Assembly: GCA_008704415.1 (NCBI GenBank)
Contig: VXIS01000210.1
Span: 21,668 to 85,667, forward strand
Length of the DNA stretch: 64,000 bases
Reading direction: 5' to 3'
From: Sphaerosporella brunnea
Taxonomy: Eukaryota; Ascomycota; Pezizomycetes; Pezizales; Pyronemataceae
The notes under the pieces were generated by a model. It was given only the letters and a program-made list of their open reading frames with translations. It searched no databases and was not told the DNA's origin. Positions within the stretch are counted from its first letter, which is position 1. Every line of letters starts with the position of its first letter. Both the position numbers and the translations under genes were made by a program. This document shows, piece after piece, positions 1-10,970 of this stretch.

Positions 1-1422
1 GTCAAGGAGACCCGGCGAACTAGATTACCCAAGAAGGAGAAGCGGGATACGAAGCCACGAGAGGTTCCCTCATCTGATGCTACCACCGTGTCGACCGCTC
101 CCTCCCCGGCCCCGTCGCCAGCCCCAACACCACTGCCCGCCCCGCAAGTTGGCTTCGACACAGTTGCCGGTGGCACAGATGGTATGCCATCGAATCGGCA
201 GATCATCCACGAACTAGCTCTGGACAAAGAATTCCGGCTGCAGCCGCGCAAGCGTAGTCAGCTAGAGCAGATGGTGGAGGACACAGCGAAGGCAGCATTC
301 TGGGCCACCATGCGTCAAGACATCGCCGACGGAAAGCTCGAGAAATGGATCCCATCTCTCGCAGAGACCGTACGCGCGAAGCTCTTGCGACTGCTAGATC
401 CCAACGGCACTTTCTACCGCGCGGTCGCAGACTCGATGGACATCGACCTGATCACGCAGCAGTGCCACGCGGGCTCGTACGACCACGAAAAGCTGCTCTC
501 CTACGTGCTTAGTCTCCTTCCCAAGATCTGCTCTCCTGCGCGCGACGACGACGTCAAGGCTCTCCTTGAGGACACTACGGGTGACTACATCTCGCGGCTG
601 CAAAAGCTTCTGGACGTGCTAGAAGCCATGCAGCTCGACCACGCCAACTTCCTCCTGATGATCTCCGCGCCACAAGTAGTGCCCGAAGCCATCCCGTACG
701 AGCGCCGGCTCTTCGCCGCCGACCTTGCCGCGGAAAGAACATCACTCACCAAAACCACCGCCTGGCTCACCCAAGCCAAGTCCCAGCTCCCAGACGGCAC
801 GGATCCGAAAGAAATTCACATGCACGCCTTCTTAAACATCCTCTTCTCCCTAGACCAACTAAAGTCCGATAACATCCCCGAGACCTTCCACCTCGACCAC
901 CAGCGCCTCACAGGCACCCGCGACACCCTCCGCGGCATCATCCTCGGCGGCGCAATCTCACTGACAGTAAAAACCCTCCTCCGCCGCGACGTCCGTGCCG
1001 TGTGGAAAGAGCTCAAATCCCACATCTCGCACCTCCTCCTCAAGGAGCCCCGTAGCAGCGACAAGGATATCGCTTCCGGTGTCCGCCGGTTTGTGGAAGA
1101 GACAAGCGCGCATCCCCTCGCCACGCTCGCCGCGGTCGAGAACGCGGTTATCAGGATTTTGCAGCGCGGCACGGCAGATCCGGTGGTCAGGGTCGTAGCG
1201 AATAGGCTGAGGGGATTTGTGAAAGAACGTCTGGCGGAGGGGAGTAGTGCGGAGAGGGTTAGGCTTGCGGCTAGTGCCGGGGAGGTTCTGGTGGGATGGG
1301 GCGTAGGTGAGTGGATTGCGGAGGTGGGGAGTGTGGTTGAGAAGGTCACCATTTGGAGGGCGGTGGATAGGGGGGTTTATGCAAGGTGGTATGATGAGAT
1401 TTTGGGGGTGAGGGGTGTATAG
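1..1422 (+). CDS. SOK1/Tcp11-family protein, 5' end outside the window
   Basis: The reading frame is open from base 1 to the TAG at 1420-1422 (473 codons visible) with no ATG near its visible start, so the gene begins to the left of the window. After a Pro/Ala/Ser-rich linker (around bases 90-150) the protein shows the helical Tcp11 pattern: 'SLAETVRAKLLRLL', 'LLPKICSPARDDDVKALL', and 'LLDVLEAMQLDHANFLL' followed by 'PYERRLF', the family's most conserved block. In fungi this family includes yeast SOK1, a high-copy suppressor of loss of protein kinase A, so a role near cAMP/PKA signalling is likely from family knowledge. No intron is needed in the visible part. The C-terminus is complete and a T-rich 3' region follows. 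Confidence 0.82.
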   Translation, partial: VKETRRTRLPKKEKRDTKPREVPSSDATTVSTAPSPAPSPAPTPLPAPQVGFDTVAGGTDGMPSNRQIIHELALDKEFRLQPRKRSQLEQMVEDTAKAAFWATMRQDIADGKLEKWIPSLAETVRAKLLRLLDPNGTFYRAVADSMDIDLITQQCHAGSYDHEKLLSYVLSLLPKICSPARDDDVKALLEDTTGDYISRLQKLLDVLEAMQLDHANFLLMISAPQVVPEAIPYERRLFAADLAAERTSLTKTTAWLTQAKSQLPDGTDPKEIHMHAFLNILFSLDQLKSDNIPETFHLDHQRLTGTRDTLRGIILGGAISLTVKTLLRRDVRAVWKELKSHISHLLLKEPRSSDKDIASGVRRFVEETSAHPLATLAAVENAVIRILQRGTADPVVRVVANRLRGFVKERLAEGSSAERVRLAASAGEVLVGWGVGEWIAEVGSVVEKVTIWRAVDRGVYARWYDEILGVRGV

Positions 1423-2984
1423 AATAGAGGGCGGCGGAGTTCCTTTTTCTTTTACTTTTGCGTTGCGTTTATTTTTGCGGAGGTTAGCATCCGTTTTTTT
1501 TTTTCGTTCTCGACTGGGAATTGTTTTCTGTTCTGTTACGGCTGGCTGGCTGGATGCTGTTGTTGTTATTATTTTTGATTGTTGATTGTTAATTGTTGAT
1601 TTGTGGTTACGGGATTGTGATGAGTTTTTTTTTTTCGTGCTTTTTTGCTTATACTTACGGCTTTTTAAAGTGTTTATTTATACATTATATATGAGAATTC
1701 GAATGGATGATATATTATGATATATGCTTTGGCGGTTGGATGGTGATGGTGAGAGAGGGAAGGAAGGAGAAGGGTTTGGGGGCGGCAGCCCTATCTTCTG
1801 GGTATCTAACCTCCATCTCGATAGATTTGGGGGCCTTGGAATGGTGGTGCGTGGGATAGCCTCGTCCGGTTGGGTCCTGCCCATGGTTTTATGATGGCCC
1901 CATCGAACATGTGCAGCGGTGGCCGCAGATCACGAGTTCGCACTCGGTGAAGCGTTAACTATCGTTCTCTCTGTAGGTTGCGGTCGATAGTACCAGCTGC
2001 AGCGAGTAGAGGAAGGAGTGTGAATCGGGTGGTGGAAGGTCACGGCGAATTGGCACAGTTCTTTTGATGGTTGGAAGTGTTACTAGGGGGAATTCGTCAA
2101 TGGCGGCGTCCAACTGCCGAGTGCTCGCTTACCTACCGCTTGTGAACCGAGCAGACTGAGGTTAACTTTTTCTGTCGACACGAGTACCTATTCCGTCTGC
2201 AAATACGGCGAAAGGGCTCTGATTCCCGGTGATTGCAGCGGCGTTGCAGTCCTGAGCGTGAAGGGGATCTGTACTGCTCTTCGGGGTGCTCGGGATGCTT
2301 GCCGTGGCATATACCAACAGGTTGATGGATACGTCCTCGGAAGTCGCTGCGTTTGGATGGACGGGAGAGTAAACCTGCGTTTAATCTTCCATGTAGGTAG
2401 GTGTTTCAGATTCTGGTGTCTACTGTTGGAAGGCAGGCGTTTAAGAGGAATCCATCGAGCCGTACAACGCAGAACTGTCGACCTCGCGTTCCTGGTGTCG
2501 AAGCTTGCCGGCGCTTCGGTCCACGTCGATTAGAGCGGCTAAGGTCACATGCTTCTCGATTACTAGTAGATCGCTTCGGAGATCGCTATCGCGTTTGTGG
2601 GGTGCTGCGTCTAGCAAAGCTTTGCTTGAGCTCACGCGAGCGCCAGCTCCGCCAGCACCCTGCACTCTGTTCAACTTCTTCGGAACTCAGAAGCGTGCCT
2701 TGCCTTGCATCGATCTTCATTTCGGGCCTTCCCGCAAATTGTCTGATCTAGATCGGCATTTCTACATGACTCCAAATTTGGGCTCCGGTTGCCAGAAGAC
2801 CTTGGCGCGCCAAGCCGGATTCAACAGAGGCCACGCCGCCTCTCAGCCACCTCCGAGAAACACACATCTCTCGCCAACGACGACGACGACGACGACGACG
2901 GCGAGCTCAGCTACTCCTCTCCCGAAGCTCTTACTGCCGTTGAAGCTCTAGTCGGAGGACACGCGCTTTTCGCCAACCGCCACA
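1423..2984. other. Intergenic region between SOK1-like gene and KEX1
   Basis: The first 300 bases are T-rich (runs near 1495-1504 and 1627-1636) and look like a 3' UTR. The rest is presumably the KEX1 promoter. Several short open frames at 2258-2951 have no family resemblance and overlap one another in different frames, so I do not call them. A small ACG microsatellite (eight units) lies at 2877-2900. Confidence 0.6.
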
Positions 2985-4842
2985 ATGCGGTTCTCCACGC
3001 TGACGGCTGCGGTCGCTCTCCTGATTGCTTCAGCTGAGATCACATGTGCCGCGTCGGCGGCCGCGGCGGACTACTTTGTACGATCATTACCGGGGCAACC
3101 GAACGATGGATCTCCGGTCAAGATGCATGCTGGGTGCGAACACCTGGAGGGTCTTAATAGACTTGGCTAACGCGCGCAGGCACATCGAGGTCGACGCTGA
3201 AAACAACGGCCACCTCTTCTTCTGGCACTTCCAAAACAAGCACATCGCGCAACGGCAACGAACAGTAATATGGCTGAATGGAGGACCGGGGTGCTCATCA
3301 ATGGACGGCGCAATGATGGAGATTGGTCCCTACAGATTAAAAGACGACCACACCCTGGTGGAGAACCCCGCTTCGTGGCACGAGTTTGCGAATGTGCTAT
3401 TTGTGGACCAACCTGTCGGCACCGGCTTTAGCTACGTGAACACGGACCACTACCTAACCGAGCTTAACCAAATGTCGGATCAGTTCATCATATTCTTGAC
3501 CAAGTTCTTCGAGATGTTCCCGGAGTACGAGGCCGATGATATCTACATTGCCGGAGAGTCTTATGCCGGCCAGCACATACCTTATATCACGGATGCCATT
3601 CTCAAGCGCAATGAACAGGCCGGAGTGAAGACGCCGTGGAGTGTCAAGGGACTGCTCATCGGCAATGGCTGGATTGATCCGGAACCACAATACCTTTCCT
3701 ACACCACATTCGCCTACAAACATGGAGTGCTCGAAAAGGACTCAAACAAGGCCAAAGCTATCGAGATGCAGCTCTCTATCTGCATGCAGGATCTCGCCCG
3801 CGGGGGTGCCAACCATGTCGACACTACTTCGTGTGAGCGGGTTTTGAACGACATCCTCAGCAGAACTCAGCATAAAAATGACAAGGGCGAAAACGTCTGC
3901 TACAACATGTACGACGTGCGTCTGACCGATTCCTTCCCGTCCTGCGGCATGAACTGGCCCCCGGACCTTGAAAAGCTCACCCCATACCTACGGCGGAAAG
4001 ACGTCACGGAAGCTCTCCACATCAACCCCGACAAAAAAGCCGGCTGGACCGAATGTGCCGGTGCCGTGTCCTCCGCCTTTAGAGCCCGGAACTCCAAACC
4101 CTCCGTCACCCTCCTCGCCAACATACTTGAAAAAGTCCCCGTTCTTCTTTTCTCCGGAGACCAGGATCTCATCTGCAACCATATCGGCACGGAGGAGCTC
4201 ATCAACAACCTATCATGGAACGGCGGTAAAGGATTTGAGCTCTCCCCCGGGAACTGGGCCCCACGTGAGGATTGGATGTTTGAAGGCAAGCCGGCAGGTA
4301 TCTACCAGAGCGCCCGCAACCTGACATACGTCCTGTTTTACAATGCGTCACACATGGTTCCTTACGACGTCCCGCATGCCAGCCGTGACATGCTGGATCG
4401 ATTCATGGGCGTCGACATCGCCGACATCGGCGGCTCGCCCAAAGACTCTAAAATTGCCGGTGAAAAAGGCCCGTTGATCGCAGTTGGTAACCACCCCAAC
4501 TCGACTGCTGCAAAGGAACAGGAAATCGCCAAGCTGCAGGCGGCCAAGTGGGAGGCTTATCGCAGATCCGGAGAGGTAGCGTTGGTGCTTGTCGCCTCGG
4601 CAGCCGTGATTTGGGGTGTTTTCATCTGGAGGCAGCGGCAGAAGAGGAATCGTTTAGGATACAAGGGAGTGCGCAGCGACGTTGGATTAGAGGAAGGACG
4701 GGAATGGGATGAAGGGCAATTGGAGGATTTGGCGCCGAGAAGAGATAGGCATAGATCCCTGGATGAAGAGCATTATTCTCTCGGTGGCGAGAGTAGTGAC
4801 GAGGAGGACAGTGCCACAGGGAAGGGAAAACATAAGATGTAG
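2985..4842 (+). CDS. KEX1: Pheromone-processing carboxypeptidase KEX1
   Basis: This is a serine carboxypeptidase (peptidase S10) that trims C-terminal Lys/Arg in the trans-Golgi after Kex2 cleavage. I join 2985-3133 and 3180-4842 (603 aa). The 46-nt intron starts GTGCGA, has a CTAAC branch site and ends GCAG; splicing restores the conserved 'KMHAG|HIEVDAE' junction. The first exon encodes a signal peptide (residues 1 to about 22). Catalytic residues are Ser177 in GESYAG, Asp379 in GDQDLICN and His441 in ASHMVPYD; the substrate loop '[14 protein letters not shown]' is present. A single membrane segment at about 514-534 is followed by a basic then acidic cytosolic tail, as expected for KEX1 and not for secreted relatives. 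Length and topology match the family. An ATG in another frame at 3025 is not the start. Confidence 0.95.
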
Positions 4843-5767
4843 TGGAATGAGCGTTGTTAGACGGGATTGTACACTGGAATTTGGGGACTCATTGCAAGGC
4901 CGGCTTGTTTTGTTCTGTTTTTTTCTTTTTTTGCTGCTACCCTATTGGCTTTTCTTACATTAGCTAGTCGCTCCGATATATATCTGTGAGGATACATGTA
5001 ATAGAAGCGATTTGATGATCGACAAGACTTGCGCATGCACACGATACCGGCGCTCTCTCGGAGTCTCCCATTTTCGAGTACTGACTTCTTACTCCAGCTA
5101 GGCGCTTCCGGGCAGGCTTCTGGAAAACGCTGACTGGAACGTCTCTATCCGATCGTGGGGTACCCGTGAGAATGAATCACGCCGGTTTCAACGGTTTCAA
5201 GTCAACATATGCTTACACCGCCATGCTTCAAGGCTGGATCCGGATACTCCCGGCGGCGGCTGCCTTTTCCCTGCGTCTGCATCTGCATGTGCCGAATCGC
5301 GATATGCAGCAGCATAGATATTCAAATTGATGATGTCTGTTTCGATAAATCGTAGGCAACCGGTGCTGTTCTTGGGTTATGCCGGCCGGAACGGAAAATG
5401 TAGGCAGCAGCCATGCAGGGGCATGTGCTTCGACGGCAGCGCTATGGCTGAAAAGGGGACCCATCAGAACTTTCGATATGAAATCCGCCCTCCCGCTCTC
5501 CCGCCCCCCGACTTGGCCAATCAACCGCACACTGAACATCATCAGTGCGCGCTGCGCGGCCCCTGCAATTACCATGCGCGGCCTGTCATTCCATCGTTCC
5601 GAGACGGGCTTCAAACAAAAAATTCAAGCCTCCTCTCTCCAGGGGGGAGGGGCGTAGATCCATCAACCTCCCACTGCCAACGCCACTGAAGGAAGATAAA
5701 AAAAAACAAAAAAACAAAAAAAAAAGTTAACCACAAACAAAAAACAAAAACAAACGGCTGAACCACG
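4843..5767. other. Intergenic region, KEX1 3' end to kinase-like gene promoter
   Basis: No gene is supported here. The 3' side of KEX1 is T-rich. A C-rich stretch precedes an A-rich tract at about 5695-5756 that ends 12 bases before the next ATG and looks like a leader or promoter element. Short ORFs on both strands are mutually overlapping and featureless. Confidence 0.55.
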
Positions 5768-7116
5768 ATGAATCTGATGACGACGCTACCCACCACCGGC
5801 ACCGAGGCGAATCGGCAACTAGGCGAGGATCTGGGCCAGCAGATCGAGGTTGACGATGCCGTCTTATCGCGTATGTTCCGAGCAGGAAGGACGAGGGATG
5901 GGACGTTGGCATTGACACGCGCAGGATTACCGCCCGGAACACAGATTCTGAGTGCTTCAAGGCACGGCTCAGACCGGTGGGCGCGCTCGGCAAAGGTGGT
6001 TGCGAAGCTTCCGGATGGTACTGTCCGGCCGTACTTTCTACGGGTATGCTCTCTCTTCCTCCTCTCTCCTCCCTCCTCCCCCTGTGCCGATGTGCTGACA
6101 CGCCTCAGGGCTCCGCCGGCGAATCAGGCAAGCAGATGATGCGCGGCGAATACGAGTCACTCCTCGCGATCTGGAACGTAGTCCCCACGTTCTGTCCGCG
6201 GCCCATAGGCTGGGGCGCCTTCAAGAGCAAGCCAAACACCTACTACAACCTCTCGGTCTTCCACGAGCGAGTGTCATCACCTCCGGATCCCGGCGCATTC
6301 GCCACGATGCTGGCACGCCTGCACACGCGGTCCAAGTCTCCCGACGGACGCTTCGGGTTCCCGGTGGCCACGTTCTTTGGCGAGGTGCTCAACGAGCGCG
6401 TGGGCGCCGACTCGTGGGAGGAGTGCTTTACGGCCGCAATACGCCACCTGCTGGCGCTGGACGAGGAGATCAACGGCGCCGACGAGGCGCTCGTCGAGCT
6501 CCGCGAGGAGCTGATCGCCCGCGTGATCCCCCGGCTCCTGCGCCCGCTGGTGAAGATAAAGCCCGCGCTGATCCACGGCGACCTGTGTTTGTCCAACGCG
6601 GGCATCGGGGACTCGGACTCGGTCGAGGGCAGCGGCAACGTCATGGTGTGGCGCCCGGCGGCAATGTACGCGCACAACGAGTTTGAACTCGGCATGTGGC
6701 GCGCCGTTGTGAACGGCTTCGATCGCAGGTTCTTGAGGGCGTATCTCAAGCAGGTGCCCATTTCCGAACCGAAGAGCGATTTTGAGGATCGAAATGCGTT
6801 GTACGCTCTGAGGCATGTGATCGCGTGCTCGATTCGATACCCAGGGAGCGCAAAGTATAGGCTCGCGATTGCGGATGAGATGAGGGCGCTGGTGAGAAGG
6901 TTCTCGCCGGGCCCAGACAAGGCGCTGCCGTTGCCAGGGGTGGATGAGGAGGAGACTCTGGTGGATGAGGTCGACGGTGATGGCGCTACCGTGCTTGTGG
7001 GCACTGGGACCGTGGCGCCTCCGCCGCCGCTGAATAAGGCGGCCAAGAGTGAAAAAGTGGGGAATAGGGCGAAAAGTAAAAGTATCGTGGGTGGGAAGTT
7101 GGTGAAGCGGTTATAG
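5768..7116 (+). CDS. Fructosamine/ketosamine-3-kinase-family protein (probable pseudoenzyme)
   Basis: Exons 5768-6043 and 6109-7116 (65-nt intron, GTATGC donor, CTGAC branch, CTCAG acceptor) give 427 aa. The order matches the aminoglycoside-phosphotransferase-like fructosamine kinase fold: an N-lobe with 'VVAKLPDGTVRPYFLR|GSAGESGKQMMRGEYESL', then 'LHTRSKSPDGRFGFP', the catalytic-loop motif 'LIHGDLCLSNAG' (Asp250, Asn255) and 'AAMYAHNEFELGMW'. The family normally has an Asp in 'F-D-P' just before that last block (the metal-binding DFG equivalent); here it reads W-R-P at 273-275, so the Mg-binding Asp is missing. The C-terminal 50 residues are Lys/Val-rich and low complexity. Family members phosphorylate glycated amines; catalysis by this copy is doubtful. 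The gene converges on the thiolase gene, 270 bp away. Confidence 0.75.
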
Positions 7117-7386
7117 ACGCTGCTGCTGCGCGGCTTTTGTATTTCTATGCAGGTTTGGCATTTCCTACGGGCGTTTGCGATAAATTGGATACATATTACC
7201 TTGGCACTACTCATGTATAACGCAGATAAACTAGTAATTGGGGTTGTGGGGTTGTTCTTCTAACACTATCATAGATTTCATTTTATGCATGGCTAATGCG
7301 GTGCATGCATCACTATATCAACCTTTGATAGTGATCATTCAATATATGAGCCTCAAGCCAATATTAGAGCCGTCAAAGTAGTCCGC

Positions 7387-8875
7387 TCACAGTTTACTCT
7401 CCTTCTGCGCCTCTTCATGCATAAATTTGCTTCCCATCTTCCTGCTGACCGCCCTCCTGATATCCTCATCAGACAGTCCCCTCGCTTCCACGGCGGGGTT
7501 GTACCCCCTCCCACCAACCTTCTCCGCCTCGCCATCCACCCTCTTACTCGCCGCTCCATCAGCGCGTTTATACACGGTGACGACGGCGGCGCCACCCAGG
7601 CCCAAATTGTGCTGCAACGCCGCATCAACACCGTCGACATTGCGCTCGCCGGCCCACCCCCTCAAATGCCACGTCAACTCGGCGCACTGCGCAATACCGG
7701 TAGCACCAAGCGGATGTCCCTTCGAGATCAGGCCGCCACTGGGATTGACGACGCAGCGGCCGCCATAGGTGATGTCGCCGCGGCGCACCATCTCGTGCGC
7801 CTTTCCCGGCGGGCACAGACCCAGCGCGTCGATCGTGACCATCTCGTTGGCGCTGAAACAGTCGTGCAGCTCCACCAGCTTGACGGACGAGGCTGCCACC
7901 CCGGCTTGGGCTAAGGCGGCTTTGGCCGCCCGCCGCGTCATGTCTGCGCCGACGAGCTCGATCGCCGAGTCGGAATACAGGCTCGGCGTGTCGGTGGCTA
8001 GAGACTGGCCTGCGATCAGAACGGCGCGCGGTTTTAGCTGCGGGTGCGTATCGAGGAAGGCTTGCGAGACGATTACGGCTGCGGCTGCGCCGTCGGATGT
8101 GGGGCAGCTGTAATGTGGGGTGGTATCAGCCAGTCTCCGGCACAACTCGGGGGGGTACCCACCACTGCAGCTTCGTCAACGGCGCATGGATCATGGGCGA
8201 GCCCAAGATTTGGTCCAAAGTATAAACGTCTCTAAACTGGGAGTAAGGGTTTCTAGTAGAGTGTTGATGGTTTACTCTAGCGATTTCCGCAAAGTCTTCG
8301 GGGTTCGCGCCGTGTTTCTCCATATACTCCCTGCCCGCGTTTCCGAACAGCTGGGCGGCGCCGGGCGCCTTCGGGTCGATGCCGCGCGTCGCGTGCAGCA
8401 GCTTGTAGGTTTTGTCCAAAGGGTTGGTCCGGTCTTTGTAGAAGCTTTGCAGGCTGCCGGGAAACATCTTTTCGAAGCCGACCACGAGGACTACGTTTGC
8501 GAGGCCCGAGGCGCAGAGTTGTCGCGCCATGAACAGCCCCGTGCTGCCCGTGCTGCAGTTGTTGTTGACGTTGTAGATGGGGATGCCGGTCATGCCTACC
8601 ACGTTCTTTCCCATCAGTATCTCTCTAATCTACAACACATGCACCAGCAAGATGTGAAAGTCACCAAATTGGTAGAACACGCGCTGTCCGCACGTCGAAT
8701 CGCCGTACGCGTAGCATGCAACTCCTTGGTCGACATCGTCGTAGTTTATCTCGGCGTCCACGAGTGCTTTGACGCCCGCCTCGAAACCCATCGCGGGATA
8801 GTCCACCTGGCCCCGCGGCTTGATGAATTTTGTCATGCCCACCCCGAGGACGTAGGTTGGACTTGCGGACGACAT
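7387..8875 (-). CDS. Peroxisomal SCP-x-type 3-ketoacyl-CoA thiolase
   Basis: I join 8875-8665, 8595-8163 and 8107-7387 on the minus strand (454 aa). Both introns (69 and 55 nt) have GT..AG ends and CTGAT branch sites, and splicing restores '[20 protein letters not shown]' and 'TKLQ-CCPTSDGA'. The nucleophile is Cys84 in NNNCSTGS; His296 lies in '[10 protein letters not shown]' and His346 in '[10 protein letters not shown]', the thiolase triad. The protein ends in Ser-Lys-Leu, a canonical PTS1, so it should work in peroxisomes on acyl-CoA beta-oxidation. It resembles the thiolase half of sterol carrier protein x and has no C-terminal SCP2 domain. The start Met at 8875 gives the expected '[16 protein letters not shown]' opening. 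Confidence 0.92.
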
Positions 8876-9471
8876 TGTAGCGTTTTGGTTGCTTGTTTTT
8901 TTTTTTTTGAGTGTGTTGGGTTTGTATGATGGGAGCTGGACATGTAGATGCTGGCAGGTAGGTCTATATAAGCTCGGGTTGGCGGCGGCTGTGGGGATGC
9001 CTTCCGCCCTCCCGAGCTTTGTGGGGAAACAAGGTCGTGGATGGATGGCCGAGGTCTGGGGATGCTTGTGATCCCCCCCCGCCCACCAAGCGAAGACGGA
9101 AATTCTGCTTACTAAACCTGTCGCTACAAATTCAACGACGCAAAGCTTCGCTGCGTGATTTCGAGGGCGAGAGGTTGACTACTGTACCCGCCACACGAGC
9201 AAGCACAAGGGTCCGTTGAGGGCATTATTCCCATGAGGGCCGCTCAGACAGGCGTTTATATTTTTTTTTTCGACGTTTCTGGATTTAAGGCCAGTTTCGG
9301 CGTCAAATGGCTTACAGGCATCGATCGATAAACAGCCGGTTGAAAATTCGGATATCCAAGTCAAAAACGCCCGTCTGAGCGGCCCTATGCATAATTTATG
9401 CCCTATTCTGGAGTTGTTGTGTTGTGTTTTTTTTGTGGGCGTGCGGCACAACGGGCCAAGAGCACCACGGG
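8876..9471. other. Thiolase upstream region up to the Tc1-type element
   Basis: The first 100 bases probably contain the thiolase promoter, with a T tract at about 8897-8907 on the plus strand. No coding region is recognised. The distal half carries the foldback repeat listed separately. Confidence 0.5.
9222..9400. repeat. Foldback/MITE-like element with 21-bp inverted repeats
   Basis: Bases 9237-9257 and 9365-9385 are inverted copies with one mismatch. Weaker similarity extends outward on both sides (GGGCAT..). The interior is about 107 bp and non-coding. I see no certain target duplication, so the ends are approximate and the class is open. Confidence 0.5.
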
Positions 9472-9473
9472 TA

Positions 9474-9586
9474 CACTGGAGCGCAAAAGTTCATGAATTC
9501 CGGGGCTAAGCGCAGCCGCGACACCTCAAATTTTCCGTAGAGCGAATACCAGCGACCGACCCCCTAAAACACCACCAAAATGCCTC
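9474..9586 (+). repeat. Left terminal inverted repeat of the Tc1-type element
   Basis: This is the left 113-bp end. It includes the presumed transposase promoter, ends in the ACCACCAAA context and contains the ATG at 9580. It matches the right end in inverted orientation almost base for base. Confidence 0.9.
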
Positions 9587-10916
9587 CCCGCAAGGCCTGC
9601 ACTCCGGCGCAGCATGAACAAGTGAAAATGATGTTAGAGCTTGGCACGGATCTCAAAACAATCGCGTCTTCGGTGACTCCGCCCATCAGCTACAACACGG
9701 TGTGCAAAATGGCTCGCAACTACCGAAGTTTCTCAACAACCAAAACTCCTCGCATGGTGTCGCAAGGCCGGCCGTGCCTAATCACGCCGTTTATGGAACA
9801 GGTAGGGCCTGGGTAGGGAGAAGATGTGGTGACGCGACGCGACTGACTGACGGGGTAAGGGGTTACGCGAATATTTGCAGGAGCGGCCAAGTGTCTACCT
9901 TGACGAGGTACAATGGTTTTTATGGGACGAGTTTGAAGTGTGGGTATCAGAGGATACTGTCTCAAGGTGGTTGACAAAGAGACGGTTCCGGAAGAAGCGC
10001 ATACGCTTTGTGGCTGAGGAGCTGTCACGGCTCAAGGTTAAGGGGTGGCTCGGCGCTAGGGTTAGGGTGTCACGTGACGCGCGGTCACGTGACGGGAAAG
10101 CATAAATGGCGAGGTTTCACTTGTTTTTGTTTCTTTTCTTCTTTTCTTCTTTACAGAACGTCTTGTATACTAGCGAACCTAGTAACCTTGAACCATCTTG
10201 TCTTGTCTCGTCTTCTTCTGCCTCTTGTCCTTGTCCTCCTGCCTCCGGTCCTTGCCTCGAAAGCTGCGTACCTTGGACGTTTCCTCGCGCCTGTCCCGTT
10301 ACAGGAGCAAGACGTGTTTTTACGCGATGATTGGATGCGGCGCCTCTCCCAATGGAAGCACTGGCAGCTTGTCTTTGTAGACGAGTCAGCAGCAAATGAA
10401 AGAACGAAGGATAGAAAGCATGGGTGGGCACCAATTGGTGTACGTCCTACTGAGCGGCGACCTCACAAAAGGTCCGAACGATGGTCAATCCTTCCAGCGT
10501 ATACCAGCCGCGGCGGCTACATCGCATACGAGATCATTCAAGGCGCCTTTACCAAAGAAGCCTTTCTGAGTTTCCTTCGAGACAAGGTATTGCCGCTGTG
10601 CAATCGGTACGATCCAGACAATCCACGGGAAAACTCGGTTTTGGTTATGGACAACGCGTCCATACATCGAGGTCCAGAGATACGCGCTCTTTGCGATGAA
10701 TTTGGAGTTCGATTGGAGTATCTGCCGCCTTATTCACCAGACTACAACCCGATTGAAGAGTCTTTTGCGGAGTTAAAGGCGTGGATGCGGAAGAATCGCG
10801 ATTTGGCGGACAGTTTTGCTGAGGACTTCGGGGGGTTTATCGAGCTTGGAGTAAAAACGCTGGTGTATAAAGCAGGAAAGCACTTCGCATCATGCTGTAT
10901 ATCATTGGAGGATTGA
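9580..10916 (+). CDS. Tc1-type transposase, DD34E
   Basis: I join 9580-9801, 9881-10036 and 10305-10916 (329 aa). Intron 1 (79 nt) is clear; intron 2 (268 nt) is long and its donor is less certain. The N-terminus is a helix-turn-helix region ('LGTDLKTIASSV', 'VSEDTVSRWL') for binding the terminal repeats. The catalytic core is a DDE_3 fold: Asp in 'LVFVDESAANE', Asp in 'VLVMDNASIH', and Glu in 'YSPDYNPIEESFAELK', with 34 residues between the second Asp and the Glu, which places it with Tc1-like DD34E enzymes. All three acidic residues are present and no stop interrupts the exons, so it may be active. Confidence 0.85.
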
Positions 10917-10970
10917 AGAGTGGAGATTTGTATATAAAACTAGTGTACATTGACTTATTGCACTGCCCAT

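Noticed and set aside
3025..4842. Single-exon reading of KEX1 starting at 3025
   Set aside because: The first 50 residues of that frame do not resemble KEX1. The 2985 start plus a 46-nt intron gives a signal peptide and the conserved KMHAG-HIEVD junction.
7387..8875. Bifunctional SCP-x with a C-terminal SCP2 domain
   Set aside because: The ORF ends in SKL directly after the thiolase domain and no SCP2-like sequence follows.
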